Shown here in pieces: positions 6,241 through 6,721 of a stretch of 6,721 nucleotides of DNA (its first letter is position 1; each line of letters starts with the position of its first letter). Location of the stretch: NCBI GenBank assembly GCA_049509675.1, contig JBEKZQ010000350.1, positions 1-6,721 of the forward strand. The letters run 5' to 3'. Made by a program: the position numbers and the translations under genes. Under the pieces are notes generated by a model. The model saw only the letters and a program-made list of their open reading frames with translations. It was not told the DNA's origin and did no database searches. Source of the stretch: JBEKZQ01 sp049509675. Its GTDB lineage: Bacteria; Planctomycetota; Planctomycetia; Pirellulales; Thermoguttaceae.

Positions 6241-6680
6241 AGGTTCTTTTTCTCTGCACCGGGAACTCCTGCCGCAGCCAGATGGCGGAAGGCTGGGCAC
6301 GCGCGCTGCGGAGCGAGTCCATTGAGCCATACTCGGCCGGGATCGAGACCCACGGTTTGAACCCGGCTGCCGTCCAGGTCATGGCCGAGGCGGGCGTGGA
6401 CATCTCCGCGCAGCGATGCAAGCATGTAAACGACCTCCGGGGCATTCCCTTTGACTATGTAATCACCGTCTGCGACAACGCCCACGAGTCTTGTCCTCTG
6501 TTCCCCGGCAAGACAGCGGTTGTGCATGTGGGTTTTGACGACCCGCCTCGCTTGGCTGCCAACGCGAAGACCGAGGAAGAGCGGCTGGCGGCGTATCGCC
6601 GGGTGCGGGATGAGATCAAGGAGTTCATTCTGGGGCTGCCGCAGGCGTTGCCGTCTGCGGAAGGAGTAGCAGACTCATGA
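6228..6680 (+). CDS. arsC: Arsenate reductase, thioredoxin-coupled (low-Mr phosphatase fold)
   Basis: This enzyme reduces arsenate to arsenite in the cytoplasm through a cascade of three cysteines, then is recycled by thioredoxin. In the 150-residue product the P-loop is C10-TGNSC-R16-S17 (CX5R). The redox pair is Cys82 and Cys89 in VCDNAHESC, and Asp105 of the DDP motif is the general acid. All four positions agree with the numbering known for the Staphylococcus pI258 enzyme, so the chemistry should be complete and of the thioredoxin type, not the glutaredoxin type. ATG at 6228 puts the first beta strand (LLKVLFLC) at the start; an ATG at 6210 would add six residues. The frame is open far upstream, but that part is the arsR shadow. 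It overlaps arsR by 13 bases and acr3 by 4 (ATGA), which argues for coupled translation. Confidence 0.95.
   Translation: MPLLKVLFLCTGNSCRSQMAEGWARALRSESIEPYSAGIETHGLNPAAVQVMAEAGVDISAQRCKHVNDLRGIPFDYVITVCDNAHESCPLFPGKTAVVHVGFDDPPRLAANAKTEEERLAAYRRVRDEIKEFILGLPQALPSAEGVADS
6659..6666 (+). promoter_or_regulatory. Ribosome binding site for the efflux gene, inside arsC
   Basis: GGAAGGAG within the last codons of arsC lies ten bases before the ATG at 6677. It supports that start for the next gene, together with the ATGA stop/start overlap. Confidence 0.65.
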
Positions 6681-6721
6681 GCAGGAGCAGGAGCAGCGAC
6701 AAACGCCTTTCCTTCCTCGAC
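6677..6721 (+). CDS. acr3: Start of arsenite efflux permease, Acr3 family (cut by window end)
   Basis: Only 15 codons are visible, translating to MSRSRSSDKRLSFLD. A short polar tail followed by RLSFLD is the typical opening of Acr3 (BASS-superfamily) arsenite carriers, where it directly precedes the first membrane helix. Acr3 would export the arsenite made by ArsC across the inner membrane. The ATG overlaps the arsC stop (ATGA) and has GGAAGGAG upstream, so it belongs to the same operon. The first codons are a small AGCAGG hexamer repeat. The call rests on a six-residue motif plus position in an ars operon; an ArsB-type pump or another ars gene is less likely but cannot be excluded. Confidence 0.72.
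   Translation, partial: MSRSRSSDKRLSFLD

Overview
The window is GC-rich, densely coding DNA and looks like a planctomycete (Pirellulales-type) chromosome. Three things point there. A large alpha-2-macroglobulin-like membrane protein matches, from memory, a build common in that phylum. A doubled palindromic intergenic repeat (GGATTGGCAATCC core) is of a kind I associate with planctomycete intergenic DNA. The coaX segment also reads like planctomycete homologues. This assignment is inference from family resemblance, not a database result.

Layout. (1) Positions 2-538, plus strand: the 3' part of coaX (type III pantothenate kinase), cut by the window edge. (2) Positions 538-1584, plus: a zinc-dependent sorbitol/threonine-dehydrogenase-like MDR enzyme whose GTG start shares a base with the coaX stop, so the two are probably co-translated. 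(3) Positions 1581-5426, minus: a 1281-residue alpha-2-macroglobulin-family protein that converges on the dehydrogenase with a 4-base overlap of stop codons. It keeps the MG-type, bait-region-type, A2M-type and helical thioester-type domains. It carries a two-helix membrane hairpin in the middle, lacks the thioester Cys-x-Glu-Gln motif (EGGQ instead), and ends where a C-terminal receptor-binding-type domain would be expected. (4) Positions 5427-5868: a non-coding gap holding a 60-base inverted repeat, a minus-strand terminator-like hairpin, and a near-consensus sigma70 promoter overlaid by a palindromic ArsR operator. (5) Positions 5869-6721, plus: an arsenic resistance operon, arsR - arsC (thioredoxin-coupled arsenate reductase) - start of an acr3-type arsenite efflux gene, all overlapping.

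How it works together. In the ars operon ArsR should repress its own promoter until arsenite binds its Cys-Val-Cys motif. ArsC then reduces arsenate to arsenite and the Acr3 pump exports it. The coaX-dehydrogenase pair is a coupled unit without an obvious shared pathway. The macroglobulin-like gene is transcribed alone. The least ordinary item is this protein, which combines thioester loss, a membrane hairpin near the bait position and a missing C-terminal domain. I do not see a wholly new multi-gene system here.
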